A stretch of 37,633 nucleotides of DNA from Nemertoderma westbladi (taxonomy: Eukaryota > Xenacoelomorpha > Nemertodermatida > Nemertodermatidae). The position numbers were made by a program, and so were the translations under genes. Where the stretch lies: contig JAUCBJ010003248.1 of assembly GCA_032718475.1 (NCBI GenBank), positions 1-37,633 on the forward strand, written 5' to 3'. The notes beneath the pieces are model-generated. The model saw only the letters and a program-made list of their open reading frames with translations, was not told where the DNA came from and searched no databases. This document shows, one piece after another, positions 1-10,538 of this stretch (its first letter is position 1; each line of letters opens with the position of its first letter).

Positions 1-209
1 ACTGCCTCTTGGTCCCGTTTTACCTGTGCCCGAGTGCCTATGATGGACCTATGGTGGACTAGCCTAGGGTCTGATACTACTGGAGGGATGACCTTTTTTA
101 CAGTAGGAGGTGAGCCGAACTCCTTTCTTATTCGCTCCACACTCCTATCTGAATCACAGATAGTTATATCGATCAGACTGTCTGACAGATTTTGCTGAGT
201 GTCAGACAT
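1..209 (-). CDS. Partial ORF, N-terminus of an unrecognised protein, cut by window edge
   Basis: A minus-strand ATG at 209-207, with A at -3, opens a frame that stays open for 69 codons to the window edge. The peptide starts MSDTQQNLSDSLIDI and is polar, with several Asp, Ser and Arg, and then a proline/valine stretch (SPPTVKKVIPPVVSDP). No domain is recognised. A splice-donor-like CAG|GTAAAA lies in the frame at about 26-19, so this could be a first coding exon ending at 24. The first 209 bases are less AT-rich than the DNA that follows, which fits coding sequence. It could also be part of a mobile element. Moderate to low certainty. Confidence 0.35.
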   Translation of the reverse strand, partial: MSDTQQNLSDSLIDITICDSDRSVERIRKEFGSPPTVKKVIPPVVSDPRLVHHRSIIGTRAQVKRDQEA

Positions 210-290
210 GTTTAGCTATACAGTTGAAGGCTTACTGCTATAGTTACAGTTAAAGCAAGTCTAGTAATTCAGTATGACCACTGGCCTAGT

Positions 291-560
291 ACCGGTAATT
301 TATTGCAGTATATTAGAATACCGGTATGCACTTATAATATATAAGTATTGTAAGCTAGGTTTGTCACAGAGTACCGGTATATAAATTTAACACAGATATA
401 TATAAATATATAATAGGCCTATCTTGAATACCGGTATACAGCTTACACTTATAGTATATATAAGTATAATTATGAACTAGAATTAATTACAGAGTACCGG
501 TATGATTTCAGCTCAAATTTATAGAAATAAATATAATAAGCCTATGGTAAGTACCGGTAT
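291..560. repeat. Quasi-periodic ACCGGTAT words in AT-rich DNA
   Basis: ACCGGTAT begins at about 320, 373, 430, 495 and 553, with a variant ACCGGTAA near 291. Spacing is roughly 53 to 65 bp, and the sequence between repeats is a degenerate mix of TATATAAGTAT-like words, TAGGCCTA and ACAGAGT. This looks like an old, decayed tandem array with a unit of about 57 bp. No gene is seen between 210 and 1489. Confidence 0.4.
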
Positions 561-1489
561 GTCAATTATTTTTAGAATAATTGAATTCCTGAATATTTTA
601 GGGTTACATAGTTACTTTAACTTACTTTACTACCGTTATTTAAGCAGTAGTCCAACTGATATTGAGACCTAGTTGTTGTATGGCAGGCCTACTATTTATA
701 AATCGTTCGAGTTGATTTATAATAGATATATACCCGTTTAAATGGGTTTTTTGTCAATATTTGAAATAAATGTTATTATTTCTGGGGGAGTCACTACACA
801 GAAGCTGTGCGCTCTCAGTGAAGTGCTATTTATTTGACACTAAAACTGATAATTCTAATTTACCTAAGTTACTTAATACTACAAATTACTTACTATACTG
901 GTGAGATTAATTCTCTAATTAAACACAACAAAATATTACGTACGAAATTTTTAGGGTAATTTTACAGGAAGTCTACAAACCAGCCTAACAAAGGGTTAGA
1001 TTTCTGGTTATTACAACGGACAGGGTACTACGGTATTTGAAATAATAAGTAGTAGTAAGTATATTGTACTGTCCAGATAGGAAAATACCACCGCCTGACG
1101 ACCTATAACCGTATCGCTATAGGTACTACGTTATGTATCACGGATTGTTCCTACCCAGAAGCTAATAGAGCTAACGAATGTGCCTATCAACCACTTTACA
1201 ACACAAATATACTGCTTACACTAATTACTTCGGAAAGCACTGTACACTAAACCCTAAATTAGGTACAAGTACCGGTATAACAAATAATCAGTAGTTAAAT
1301 ATACTTGAACAGTTAAAAGAACCACGGCATCTGCTGGCGTGACCGAAGCACAAAATCTCCAGTCTTTACCTACGCCGAGCAGCCCTGATGTAGTACCGGG
1401 GTTAGTTTAACTATAACGGTATGTATAACAAGCACAATTACTGTAGGAATAAACTTGGGGACATGAATGTTGCGAATAATCGCATAAAC

Positions 1490-2065
1490 TCTGAATAATA
1501 GATATTACGCTACCCGTACAGAATACTCAAACAAAATACAAACTAAACGCTGGCAGACTACTATCAAGCCTAAACAAACTACAGTATGTGCAGATTCTGA
1601 AACTGTTAGTTAGTATGCGTTCTAACACGGTAGTACGACTTATTCTTTAAGAGGGGATTGACCTTACCGCATATGGCTGCCCCAACTTACTAACGGCACT
1701 TTATCAGACCAACTCTACACACGCAGCAATCCCTTCAGGCCTAAGAATAGCTAGACAACAATCTAGCCTACAAAATATCTGAGTAATAACTATTACGGTA
1801 CCTGAACAGACCACACAAACAAACACAGGCTAAAACACTGGCAGACTACAATCAAGCCTAAATAAACTACAGTATATGCAGATTCTGAAACTGTTAGTTA
1901 GTATGCGTTCTAACACGGTAGTACGACTTATTCTTTAAGAGGGGATTGACCTTACAGCATATGGCTGCCCCAACTTACTAACGGCACTTGATCAGACAAA
2001 CTCTACACACGCCGTAATCTCTCCAAACTCAACACAGTCAGACAGCAGTTCAGCCTACAATTATT
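1490..2065. repeat. 288-bp tandem duplication, two diverged copies
   Basis: Copy 1 (about 1490-1777) and copy 2 (about 1778-2065) align along their length. The word CTGGCAGACTA starts at 1550 and again at 1838, giving a period of 288. The central 130 bp, including the words GTTAGTTAGTATGCG and AGAGGGGATTGACC, is almost identical; the edges differ by substitutions and small indels. The sequence after 2065 resembles the start of a third copy. No ORF or terminal repeat explains it. Confidence 0.7.
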
Positions 2066-2070
2066 TGGAC

Positions 2071-3556
2071 AATCTGAGCAGACTTACACGTCTTCAGCTC
2101 AATATTAACTTACTAGGAAATAAAACCGACAGAAATAAGTAAGCTCCAAAAGAAACAAGGGGTGTACAGTCCCTAATCTCTTAAACAGCCTACCGGTATA
2201 CAATAATCAAAATCGAATAATACTAAATGTACTTGTACAGCAGTACCGGAACCGGTGATGACAGTTAGGCCTACTGACCTACAGAAGTACCGGTTCAGTT
2301 TTACCAGTCACTACGGTATTTTGCAACCTTATTGCCTACTGCAATAAGATTATAAACTGTTACTGTTCGCGCTTTTGAAGACCTTTAGCAGTTTAACCTG
2401 CCAAAATTTATATGTCTTTTAGTTAATTAAAACACCTTTAGCATACGACAATATTTTATGCTAATACGCAAAACATTAGCCGAAGTCAGCCCATGCGCGA
2501 TCATTCACCCGATGGATCTACACCCGGGAGGCTGAATTCGGATGCTTAAATTTTATTATTGCAGTGTAAGGTTGCAGCGTAAACTTACTGTATTATTCGA
2601 AAGATCGTTAATAATTAATTCCTGACAGATATTATTGGCTTTCGGGAAATATTAACAGTTCCTTTAGGACGCGGCGCTCTATCTATTTAAACAGAACTAG
2701 GACTTATACTAAACGCAACGATACTGCTTATGATTAAAGTATAAAGCGCATTCTTTAGGAAATGCTTTGTTACCAATCACAATCATGCACACTATTCTGC
2801 CGACCGTCAGTATATTTGATCACACATAAAGAGAGCAGCGATTGACTCATGTAGGGTCTGCTAAATAACATTAGATTCAATACACACCACATTAATATAA
2901 ATCGCAATTGTTATATATAGCCCTTCTCTCTAACCTGTAGTGTATCAAGAAAATTGGGAAATTTGGGTGATTTATCAGTATTCTCCAAAGAGCAATATTT
3001 CCATCAACAAATAGATACAATTAATAACTGACGGTAAATAACAGTACAAACAATATGATTAATAGGTAGGTTGATTGATTAGATTGATCGGTAGGGTAAC
3101 AGTTTATACTTTCGATAATTTAAGCAGTTTTACTAGAGTTCTTCCCAAAAAGCCGGTGTTATGGCGAAAAATGGGAACACAACAACAGAATCATATAAAA
3201 TCATATGACTACTACCACTATACGAGTATACCAAAATACCCTTATTCCCCGAAGCTCCGTTCAACACAGAGGATGAGCATAGAGATAGGAAATTCAGTTC
3301 AGTAGCGCTGGGATAGGTCGAAATCAACGCCTACGCAAATTCTATTGGCCGACACGGACAGCAAGGCTTAGGCAACCTCTCTAAGCTAGTTGGCCGATTA
3401 AACTGAGCCCAGATATCTCCGTATAGCACATCAGCCAATAAGCTGGTAGCTTGCACTATTTTAGTTATAAATCCCTTTGAGAGTATTCTAGCGACTGGGG
3501 GGGAACTGGCCAGCAAAGGCAAACGTATCAGTTATCCCACAAAAGCTTTTACAACT
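2071..3556. other. Intergenic stretch without a supported gene
   Basis: AT-rich sequence with scattered TACCGGTA words near its left end. Short open frames at 3075-3527 on both strands are under 80 codons, overlap each other and show no protein-like motif, so they are not annotated. Confidence 0.5.
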
Positions 3557-3715
3557 CCCTCACACACAGAAACAAGTTGCGGAAACAAGTTGCAGAAACT
3601 TGTTGCTGGAGTCCTCACAAACAGAAACAAGTTGCAGCAACAAGTTTCTGTGTGTGAGTGGGCCCAGCAACAAGTTTCTGAAACAAATGCAGAAACAAGT
3701 TGCTTCGTGTGAGGG
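3557..3715. mobile_element. Small inverted-repeat element (MITE-like) with AACAAGTT boxes
   Basis: The element starts CCCTCACAC and ends GTGTGAGGG, a 9-bp perfect terminal inverted repeat; GAAGCAAC follows on the inner side of one end. Inside are seven copies of a box close to GAAACAAGTTGC in both orientations: four direct and three inverted (GCAACAAGTTTC or GAAACTTGTTGC). Dense subterminal boxes of this kind are typical of transposase-binding regions in non-autonomous DNA transposons. No coding capacity is present and no target duplication could be fixed. The family is not identified. Confidence 0.5.
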
Positions 3716-4240
3716 GGGCCTTAATATTCTAAAATAGAAAAGAAGCTAAAATATAAATTAAAAAATTCATATTTAAAAATTTAAATTAATAATGAGTTAA
3801 AATTCTAAAATAAAAAAGAGTCAAAAAGCTTTCACTTGACTCTTACGACTTGCAAAGACTTGTAACTTGTAAAGACATCTTTCCATCGGTGTTTCCAACA
3901 CACCACTAAGGTTGAAGAATAACGAAAATTTATCCGTCCTTACAGTACAGTACCTCTCTCAATCATTGACCTTCTTTGCGATTGTTATATTTATATGCAC
4001 GGCACACCAATTCAGATAGCGCAACACATTCGAACGCCCTGTTCTTGTTTTACAGCTATAGGCCTACTACTTGTAGAGTTTTATAGAACTTTTGTAGGTA
4101 AACTTCGAATAAGTCATGGTATTAATATAATTAATAATGAATAGGGTGATAATGGTAATTTATCTTTTCATCCGGAAGACATTATGGTGCAGGTTCATGG
4201 CATCTCAGATCCACAGAAATTCAACAACTGTTTCTAGAAT
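3716..4240. other. AT-rich intergenic DNA, 3' flank of the propeller gene
   Basis: No gene is seen. A word close to TTAATATTCTAAAATA occurs at 3721 and again, slightly changed, near 3797. The part next to 4241 is presumably 3' UTR of the minus-strand gene, but no clear AATAAA is visible on that strand close to the stop. Confidence 0.4.
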
Positions 4241-6541
4241 TTATAATGTTATTTTTAATAACTGTTTTGGTTCTCTCATGTAATATAAACTGTTGCCAGT
4301 CCAACAACTGTTGTACAAAAAGCATGTTCCAGATTTATGTTTTCCTTTAGAATTTATTTCTGAATGCTCAGTCCTTGCCCCACTGGCCTCTACTAATGAG
4401 TTGCTTTTACACTTCATCTCTGAATGTTGCGCAATCTTGCTGCCCCCAACCTCTGACTCTATTGGCGAAAAATCATCAAACATGACTTTCACTATTTCAG
4501 TATTCGATAAGCTGTTATAAATCATTCCAGAACCGTCAATGAACCCAAACAGAATCTCATTACAGTTAATTAAGAATATCAAACTATCTTTCTTGAAGTC
4601 TTTTTTCTTTAAAGTTGATATGCATGCTCTATCCCCATTGCCATCAATTACATCAGTGCTGTACAGTCATTGGTTGAATATGTAGAACACACTATTGGCT
4701 ACAGTACCAACAAGCCAATCACTCTCCAGAATGACTGGGCGGTTGTGATCATCGTCAGTTATGTCATAAATATAAAGGCGCCCATCTTTGGTCTGAACTA
4801 TCAGTTTGAAGTCGACCTGAAAATAATATAAACATAATGAAAGGTTTAGTAAGTTCGGATATATATTACTGTAAATCTTTATATATACTGTATATAGAAT
4901 AGGACACGTATTGAAATATACCTCAGTATTGAATTGTCTTAGAATCAAAATCAAAACTGCTGCATTAATCATAGACATAGGCCTTTTTAAAGGGGTAATA
5001 TAAACAAAGACCCTCGTCTACTAACGCATGAACTGTTTTCTCCTTGAATGGCTTACTACCAATCTTGCAACAAAAAACATTCACCGGAATGGGGGATCGA
5101 ACTCGGTACCGAGAGAGATTCCAAATCCCACGCTCTGCCAACTGAGCTGCTGGGGCCGTATCAAGCCTTAATACCAAAACCTGTCTGTAATTTAACAACA
5201 CCAACAACAACAACAACAGAGTGAATACTAGAGGTCTCGCTACGCGGACCTAAAAATATTTAGATGTATTATGTGTGGTAAAAACAAGTCTTAAAGTAAA
5301 ATACTAGATTATCATTCCAGACTTTGCAATGCTGTGCCCAACGAAAGTTATAAATGAAACCACTCCTTCATCCAAAACACCACTAATAATTCCCTGTCAG
5401 TTTTAATTTATATTAATAAAATCTGCACAAATATGAAATTTTGGTTCATGAATAAACTAACCGTATCAATCCGGGATATCGATGAATCTGCCACATCGAC
5501 GAATTTAACAACACTTTTATCGGTATCCCTGATATCGCAGCTATAAACCCCACCCATGACAGTCCCTGCATATATCCAGTAGTGGTTCCACACACATAGG
5601 CAATTAAACAATTCATTTTCTGGAGAAATTGTCAATAAAACCTGCAATGTTTCGGCACGTAAGACTGTGATTGTTGAAGTCTTCCTTTTGTTAGTCAGAA
5701 GAACTATATCCTCGTTATTGTTGGCAAACTTCATATCCTTAATGATAAACGATCGAAAATCTGACCTCCGCAGAAACTGTAAATCAGAATTTCTATAAAC
5801 ACAGATACCGAGTACCGACAATGTGTACAAACATTGTCCATCACTAACCATTTTCTTCGGTATATCGTTGGTAAATGAAGAACATTCGTACAAAATTTCG
5901 CCTTTTATTGGCACGTAATTTTCACCCGACAAAAAGGGTTTTAATTCTTCAGCGATTGATTTCCTACTCATAGTCATATATTTTACTTTGATTTGGTAGA
6001 ATTTCGAAAAACAAAATAGTTCAACATTATCAGCAATCGTCTTTAGTATATTGTATTCAGAGAAACAGCTGTACTTCAAATTAGCGAGTGGCCCCGGAGA
6101 CTTCATTGCTCTAACTTCGCTAATTTTTTTCATTTCGTCTAAAGCGAATAGAATATATTTAGAACAGATATTCACATCATCGTGTATTGAGAGAGTAGCA
6201 AAGAGACCCAATTCAACAGCCTTAACCCTATCATAAGCGGAAGGTGCTACAACAACAGCCAAATCAGCGTACTCTTTAGCTTTATTTAAATGATTCAAAG
6301 CTACAGCTCTATCATCTCCCGCTAACATTACTGCTTGCTGCATATTAAGGTATCCAGCTTTTAACTCTTTCAGACGAAGTGCATCTACACCATCCTGAAG
6401 TGCCCCCATGGCTCCTATAATCATGTCCCTAATGCGCTGGTCAACTACATCACCTGAGTTCAGCTTCCTAGCCAGTGATGCTTTCATACAAACTACAACC
6501 ATTCCGAAAACATTGGCTACCATAGAAAGGGGATCTGCCAT
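4241..6541 (-). CDS. Two-exon gene: N-terminal helical domain plus beta-propeller-like C-terminus, with one in-frame TGA
   Basis: Exon 1 is 6541-5462 (360 codons, starting MADPLSMVANVFG at an ATG in ACAATGG context). The donor is GT at 5461-5460 and the acceptor TTTTCAG ends at 4817. Exon 2 starts at 4816 in phase 0, so ISRIDT joins VDFKLIVQTKDGRLYIYDI. Residues 1 to about 150 are predicted helices with TPR-like spacing (for example NHLNKAKEYADLAV). From about residue 210, beta-strand-rich blades follow (DGQCLYTLSVLGICVY, GGVYSCDIRD, DGRLYIYDI), as in WD40-like propellers. Exon 2 has an in-frame TGA at 4669-4667 after FYIFNQ. The same frame then continues for 141 codons with another blade-like stretch (IFLINCNEILFGFIDGSG) to a TAA ending at 4241. 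The protein would be 409 aa if it stops at TGA and 551 positions if it does not. No named family is recognised. The mutation could be TGG to TGA, a sequencing error, or readthrough. Confidence 0.6.
4667..4669 (-). other. In-frame TGA inside exon 2 of the propeller gene
   Basis: The codon context is CAA TGA CTG. The frame is unchanged on both sides and the downstream 141 codons read as folded-domain sequence. The best-known metazoan readthrough context is TGA CTA; this site has TGA CTG, which is close but not the same. Confidence 0.75.
5007..5258 (-). mobile_element. tRNA-derived SINE-like repeat, copy A, in the intron of the propeller gene
   Basis: On the minus strand, a tRNA-like head has an A-box-like AGCTCAGTTGGCAGAGC (5148-5132) and a B-box-like GAGTTCGATCC (around 5104-5094). 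Acceptor and T-stem pairing are poor, so this is not a working tRNA. The outer parts (GTCTACTAACGCA near 5016, and GAGTGAATACTAGAGGT with CTACGCGGACC near 5219-5250) recur at 17439-17708, which makes this a dispersed family. It lies in the intron in the same orientation as the gene. Confidence 0.6.
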
Positions 6542-7863
6542 TGTCGTACTTCGTGTTTGATTTAAATGAATTGTGATCTCTTAATTCATACAGGCATTTT
6601 CTTCATAAAATTTGTAGAGAAATTATTAACCAATTAACTTATTAAATTATACAGTGAAAGTGTAAGTGAGAAAGCATAGAATTAAGTTTCTTAACTTGAT
6701 GGATTTCAAAATTGTTTTTTATTTACCTTCATAAATTATGAAGGCCTACTACTATTATTACTTACCGGTACTTATTAATACTACTGTAATCCCAATACAG
6801 CAGTAGGCCTTTATTCAATCAATATGGTGTTTGCATGATGGGTGTTGATAAACTCCAGTATCACTGGCAACCTTTGCTCATAATAATGCGTAAAGGAGTT
6901 GACTAAACAACAATTTATGTTTATTTATCGCTGCAGTGTAATACAGTATAATAATTCATATACTGCACACCGAGATCGAGAATTGTGTAGGGGGGATTTC
7001 TACAAGCATATTGAGGTAATTTCAAGGGATTCACCCGTTCCCGATTAGATAAAAGAAATTCAATAGGCCTAATATGGACTATATTGTTTTCTAAACAATA
7101 ATTGCAATCTTTGTTTGTAAGATGTAATATATCAATGCGGTCATGCAACTACTGTATTGTTCGTAATGTGGATGTGCATACCCTATTAAACCAATTCAGC
7201 CTGTTCATTAAATACATAAATTGATAAAGTCAATGCTGCATTTTTATATTTCTTCATTATTACAACATTTTCCTTTCGCAAAATTTTCATTTTATATTTA
7301 CAACTTCAGCATTAAATGAAAAGAGATACCGTATACACCAGTTAATATTTCACCACGAAGTTCGGCCAAAAATCTCGCTACAAGTAACTTAGTAACTACT
7401 TATTATTATTATTGTTATTATCGTACAGTGAATAAGAAATAATTATGCACGTACAGTTAGACAGACATAAATAGCACAATAATATAATGTAAGATTTTAT
7501 ATAGTGATTATGTAATAAATAAGTAAATGTATATCTGTTTTGGACCAAAAATAAACGACAATAATGATTTAATTACCTGCAATCAATCACAGCACAATTT
7601 AAATTAAAGAAAAAGAGGAAAAATCACAAAAGTAATCAGATTTACGAACCAAAATTTACAAATTCTAAAACAGCACTATAAAGTATAAATCACATTAAAT
7701 TTTATGTTTAACATTAAACATATTAAATACATTTTTACATATCAAATTGAATTATTCGTTAAACAAAAAGTTTAATATCTGCTCAATTTCCTGTCGACTG
7801 AACCCAAAAATTCAATTTCATTTCTGCACAAGTCAATTAACTAGAGTACAGCAAGCACAAATA
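6542..7863. other. AT-rich region without a supported gene
   Basis: Upstream flank of the propeller gene and beyond. No tandem array, no domain-like frame and no clear promoter motif was seen. The short minus-strand frame at 6921-7148 has no recognisable feature. Confidence 0.45.
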
Positions 7864-7915
7864 TACTGAATATATAATATAATATATAATATAAATATAA
7901 ATATAGACTATGGTA
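7864..7915. repeat. TA-rich simple repeat at the LINE 3' tail
   Basis: A run of TATATTTATAT-like words directly beyond the end of the minus-strand LINE frame, in the place where a LINE 3' tail would lie. Confidence 0.4.
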
Positions 7916-7930
7916 ACTAAGGAGAAATGA

Positions 7931-8845
7931 TCAGCTTGTACACATATACGATAACATATAATCTAATTCTTCTGCAGAAAACCCCGGCACTTCTAAAGTG
8001 CTCAGCCGGCAATCCAAAAGTTCCCTACAAATGCGCACTTTATAATTGTTAGCACCGTCACTGCATGGTACATACTTCAATATCTTAACGCGATTATGTT
8101 TTAATAATCTTAAATTGTGTTCATTACATAAATTGCCAATTTTCCTAAAATTACACCCGCCACGAGATCTACAATCACATAAAAATAATTCTGCCAAGAA
8201 ACGAATAGATGGTTTTAAAGAGGTCAATAAACTTTGAGCAAACGAAACAAACCTAGATTGAATCATTATACATGGGTGATTGAACTGCACAATATTTTCT
8301 ACGATATATCTATGTGTTGTACGGGGTAAGCCAAAAATAATCCTAACATTGATATTCCAAGCACTATAAATACGTGTTCATTGTGGAGAAAAAAGGTCCC
8401 AAAGACCACTACCATAAAAACATGTGGCATAAATTCGTTGTATGTTACACAATTGATACGGATCCGCGAAATAAAATTCTTGTCGTAATGCATTTATCTT
8501 TCCTATGAATTGACCGCGTTTACGTAAAGTATCGGGTTCCATTGAATTCTTATAATCCATTACATTCCCAAGATGCAGCGCCTGCTTCACCCACGGAAGA
8601 TTAACCCCATTTAAACCGATGTGAATATGAGGCTCAGACCATATGGAGTCGAAACGTATACATTTAGATTTCGATTTATCAGGATCGGCGTTCGTGCTAA
8701 ATACGAGGTTGTGTTCCTTTGCAAAATCTTCACAAAGAGATACCATGTATTGAAGACCAAGTATGGAGGGGCAGAGCAGATAAGTAAATCCCGCGACATG
8801 GCTAACCGAGTTGACTATGTTGTGTACCATTCAGGATTTATCTTA
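7931..8845 (-). pseudogene. Non-LTR retrotransposon (LINE) reverse transcriptase, C-terminal fragment, dead
   Basis: Two minus-strand frames, 8830-8378 and 8290-7931, are in one phase and separated only by an in-frame TGA after YGSGLWDLFSPQ. The first reads like the end of a LINE reverse transcriptase: LGLQYMVSLCEDFAKEHN, then SKSKCIRF, then LPWVKQALHLGN, then FYGSGLWDLF, an order typical of CR1/L2-type marine-invertebrate elements. The catalytic YADD should precede LLCPS, but the sequence reads VSHVAGFTYLLCPS, so the motif is lost, apparently by a small rearrangement. The second frame is the cysteine-containing C-terminal tail. Sequence 5' of about 8845 is not recognisable, so the copy is truncated. 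No target duplication was found. Confidence 0.75.
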
Positions 8846-9744
8846 TGAAAGGCAAAAAGGCCTCGTCACAATAAAAGACAGTAAGTAGGTGTGCCGGTAT
8901 TGTAGTTATTTACAGTGCCGGATTACGGATTATTGGACATAATTAAGGGACACTGTAGGGTAAATAGGTAAATATTTTTCAATATTTCTGTTATTTGCAT
9001 TATAATTATATTGTCTACACTAAAATTAAATAATAATTATAAATAAAAACCATAATATGAAAGTTTCATTATGTAGGCCTATTTAAATACACCATCTCCT
9101 TTAATACAGTTCAATAACCAATTTTAGCAAGTAGGGAGCCCCAGTAATTTTTTTCAAATTTCAATCATATGCTACGAAATTTGGTAAGAAGACAGTTCGA
9201 GTGATCGTGGGGCCTTCGCGCAGCACGAGGCTCAGTTATGAGATACAAATTAAAATTGAGCAATTCTATCACAAAATCTGTATTTAAGAAATTTAACTAA
9301 GCTGCCAATAAATAAAAGAGGTGAATATTCCTCCCCTTCAACCGCCCTCTTAATCTGCACCACCCAAACCCAAAGGCACACAGAGGATTGATGAAGGGCG
9401 GTATTAACAAAAAATTTGTTTTAAAAGTATTATATTAAATATATTTTAGGCGTGGGGGCGACCCATTTGTAAGCAATATTAGAAAAAAACTTACCTTATG
9501 CCGATAGTATTGATACTGAAATATTAATCTACAATGGCAACGATTCAATGAAATTATTTAGCTATTTATTCAAAAGAATCATGATTAAGGGGGGTATACC
9601 CCCCATGAACCTTTTTTTAAAATGGCTGTCAAATAGTGTTAAATTATAATATTGCTATTTTGTCATGGTCAACCACTGTATGGAAGGCCAAATAGCCTTT
9701 ATAGTAAAATTTGAACATTTGTAGCCTCCCCCTAGCGGCTGGTG
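8846..9744. other. AT-rich region; holds one GC palindrome, no gene
   Basis: No coding frame is supported. A perfect palindrome, GGGGGGTATACCCCCC, lies at 9589-9604. A second, longer copy of the same palindrome is at 10441-10458. Confidence 0.5.
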
Positions 9745-10085
9745 GCGGAATTAATGATTTCACTAAAATTGCTACTAGTCCCTCAATTTTGGTCCAAATT
9801 TCTTGAAACCAACTTTTTTGGACTCAGCGTGATCGACTCTACAAAAGTTATCTTATAGAATTTTTAATTAGCCATTTTTATTATAATTAATTAATTTAAT
9901 TAATTAATTATCATATTTTTAATTAAAATTGGCTAATGATAAAAAATGGTAATATTTATCAAAATTCCATAAGATAACTTTTAAAGAGCTTCCAAAGCTT
10001 GTTCGAATGAGCCATAAACGAAGAAAATTGGTTGAAAAATGACGGAGGAGTAGTAATTTGAAAATGAAAAATGTCATTCCGAGAA
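9745..10085. repeat. Long divergent inverted repeat (foldback or old MITE)
   Basis: The inner arms AAAAGTTATCTTATAGAATT (from 9843) and its near-perfect reverse complement (9961-9982) match at 21 of 22 positions. They surround an AT-rich core of AATTAATT words. Outside them, 9764-9842 and 9983-10062 still align as reverse complements at roughly 60 percent by eye, including GCTACTAGTCCCTCA opposite TGACGGAGGAGTAGTA. The whole structure is about 340 bp with no ORF. Confidence 0.55.
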
Positions 10086-10124
10086 AATGCCCTTCAAAGT
10101 TTAAACCGTCCCGCCAAAATTGGC

Positions 10125-10345
10125 TGTCTGTGTTCTGGTTGGTTAATTATTTCTGGCACAAAGGATGCACACCAACGAGCTAAAATGTTCATTACTGGGG
10201 TTTTCGGGGTCGCTGATTTCATTTCCGATGTCAGTTTTAATTTTTGGTGGAATCTAGTCTATTTGTCTGTCTGTCGGTCTTCTGTCATTCTTACAATTTG
10301 ACGGACAGACCGTCATACGGAAAAACAGGGATAACTCGAGAACTG
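10125..10345 (+). repeat. Dispersed repeat family, copy 1 (GACAGACAGAC-containing)
   Basis: This stretch matches the reverse complement of 15505-15715. Shared words, in order: CTGGTTGGTT, TCTGG, TCGCTGAT, ATTTCCGA, GGCGGAAT or GGTGGAAT, TGTCTGTCTGTCGGTCT, CAGACCGTCA against GACGGTCAGT, and CTCGAGAACT against ATCGAGAACT. The family is not identified and has no coding capacity. Confidence 0.6.
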
Positions 10346-10440
10346 AAAGAGGTCTCACTAAGCGGTTTTTAGATTTGCAATCCTCATTAAATTCTGCTCT
10401 TGGTGAAATAAAGAAACAACAATTTGAAAATTTTACCTGA

Positions 10441-10474
10441 GGGGGGGTATACCCCCCCCCCCCCCCCCCCCCCC
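10441..10474. repeat. G7-TATA-C24 palindrome and homopolymer
   Basis: Seven G, then TATA, then about 23 C. It is a longer relative of the palindrome at 9589-9604. The run length is likely to be unstable or mis-sequenced. Confidence 0.6.
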
Positions 10475-10527
10475 TTAAATACTCAGCCAATCATTTTACG
10501 AGATTAACAATAAGCAAGCTGGCTTAG

Positions 10528-10538
10528 CTGTAATATAC
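10528..10538. repeat. Target-site duplication, left copy
   Basis: CTGTAATATAC, identical to 11080-11090, abutting the RTE fragment. Confidence 0.8.

Noticed and set aside
3075-3522. Three short overlapping frames
   Set aside because: All are under 80 codons, overlap on opposite strands, and have no recognisable motif or splice context.
5085-5156. Possible functional tRNA gene on the minus strand
   Set aside because: A- and B-box are good, but the acceptor and T stems do not pair and the outer sequence is a dispersed repeat, so it is a SINE head.
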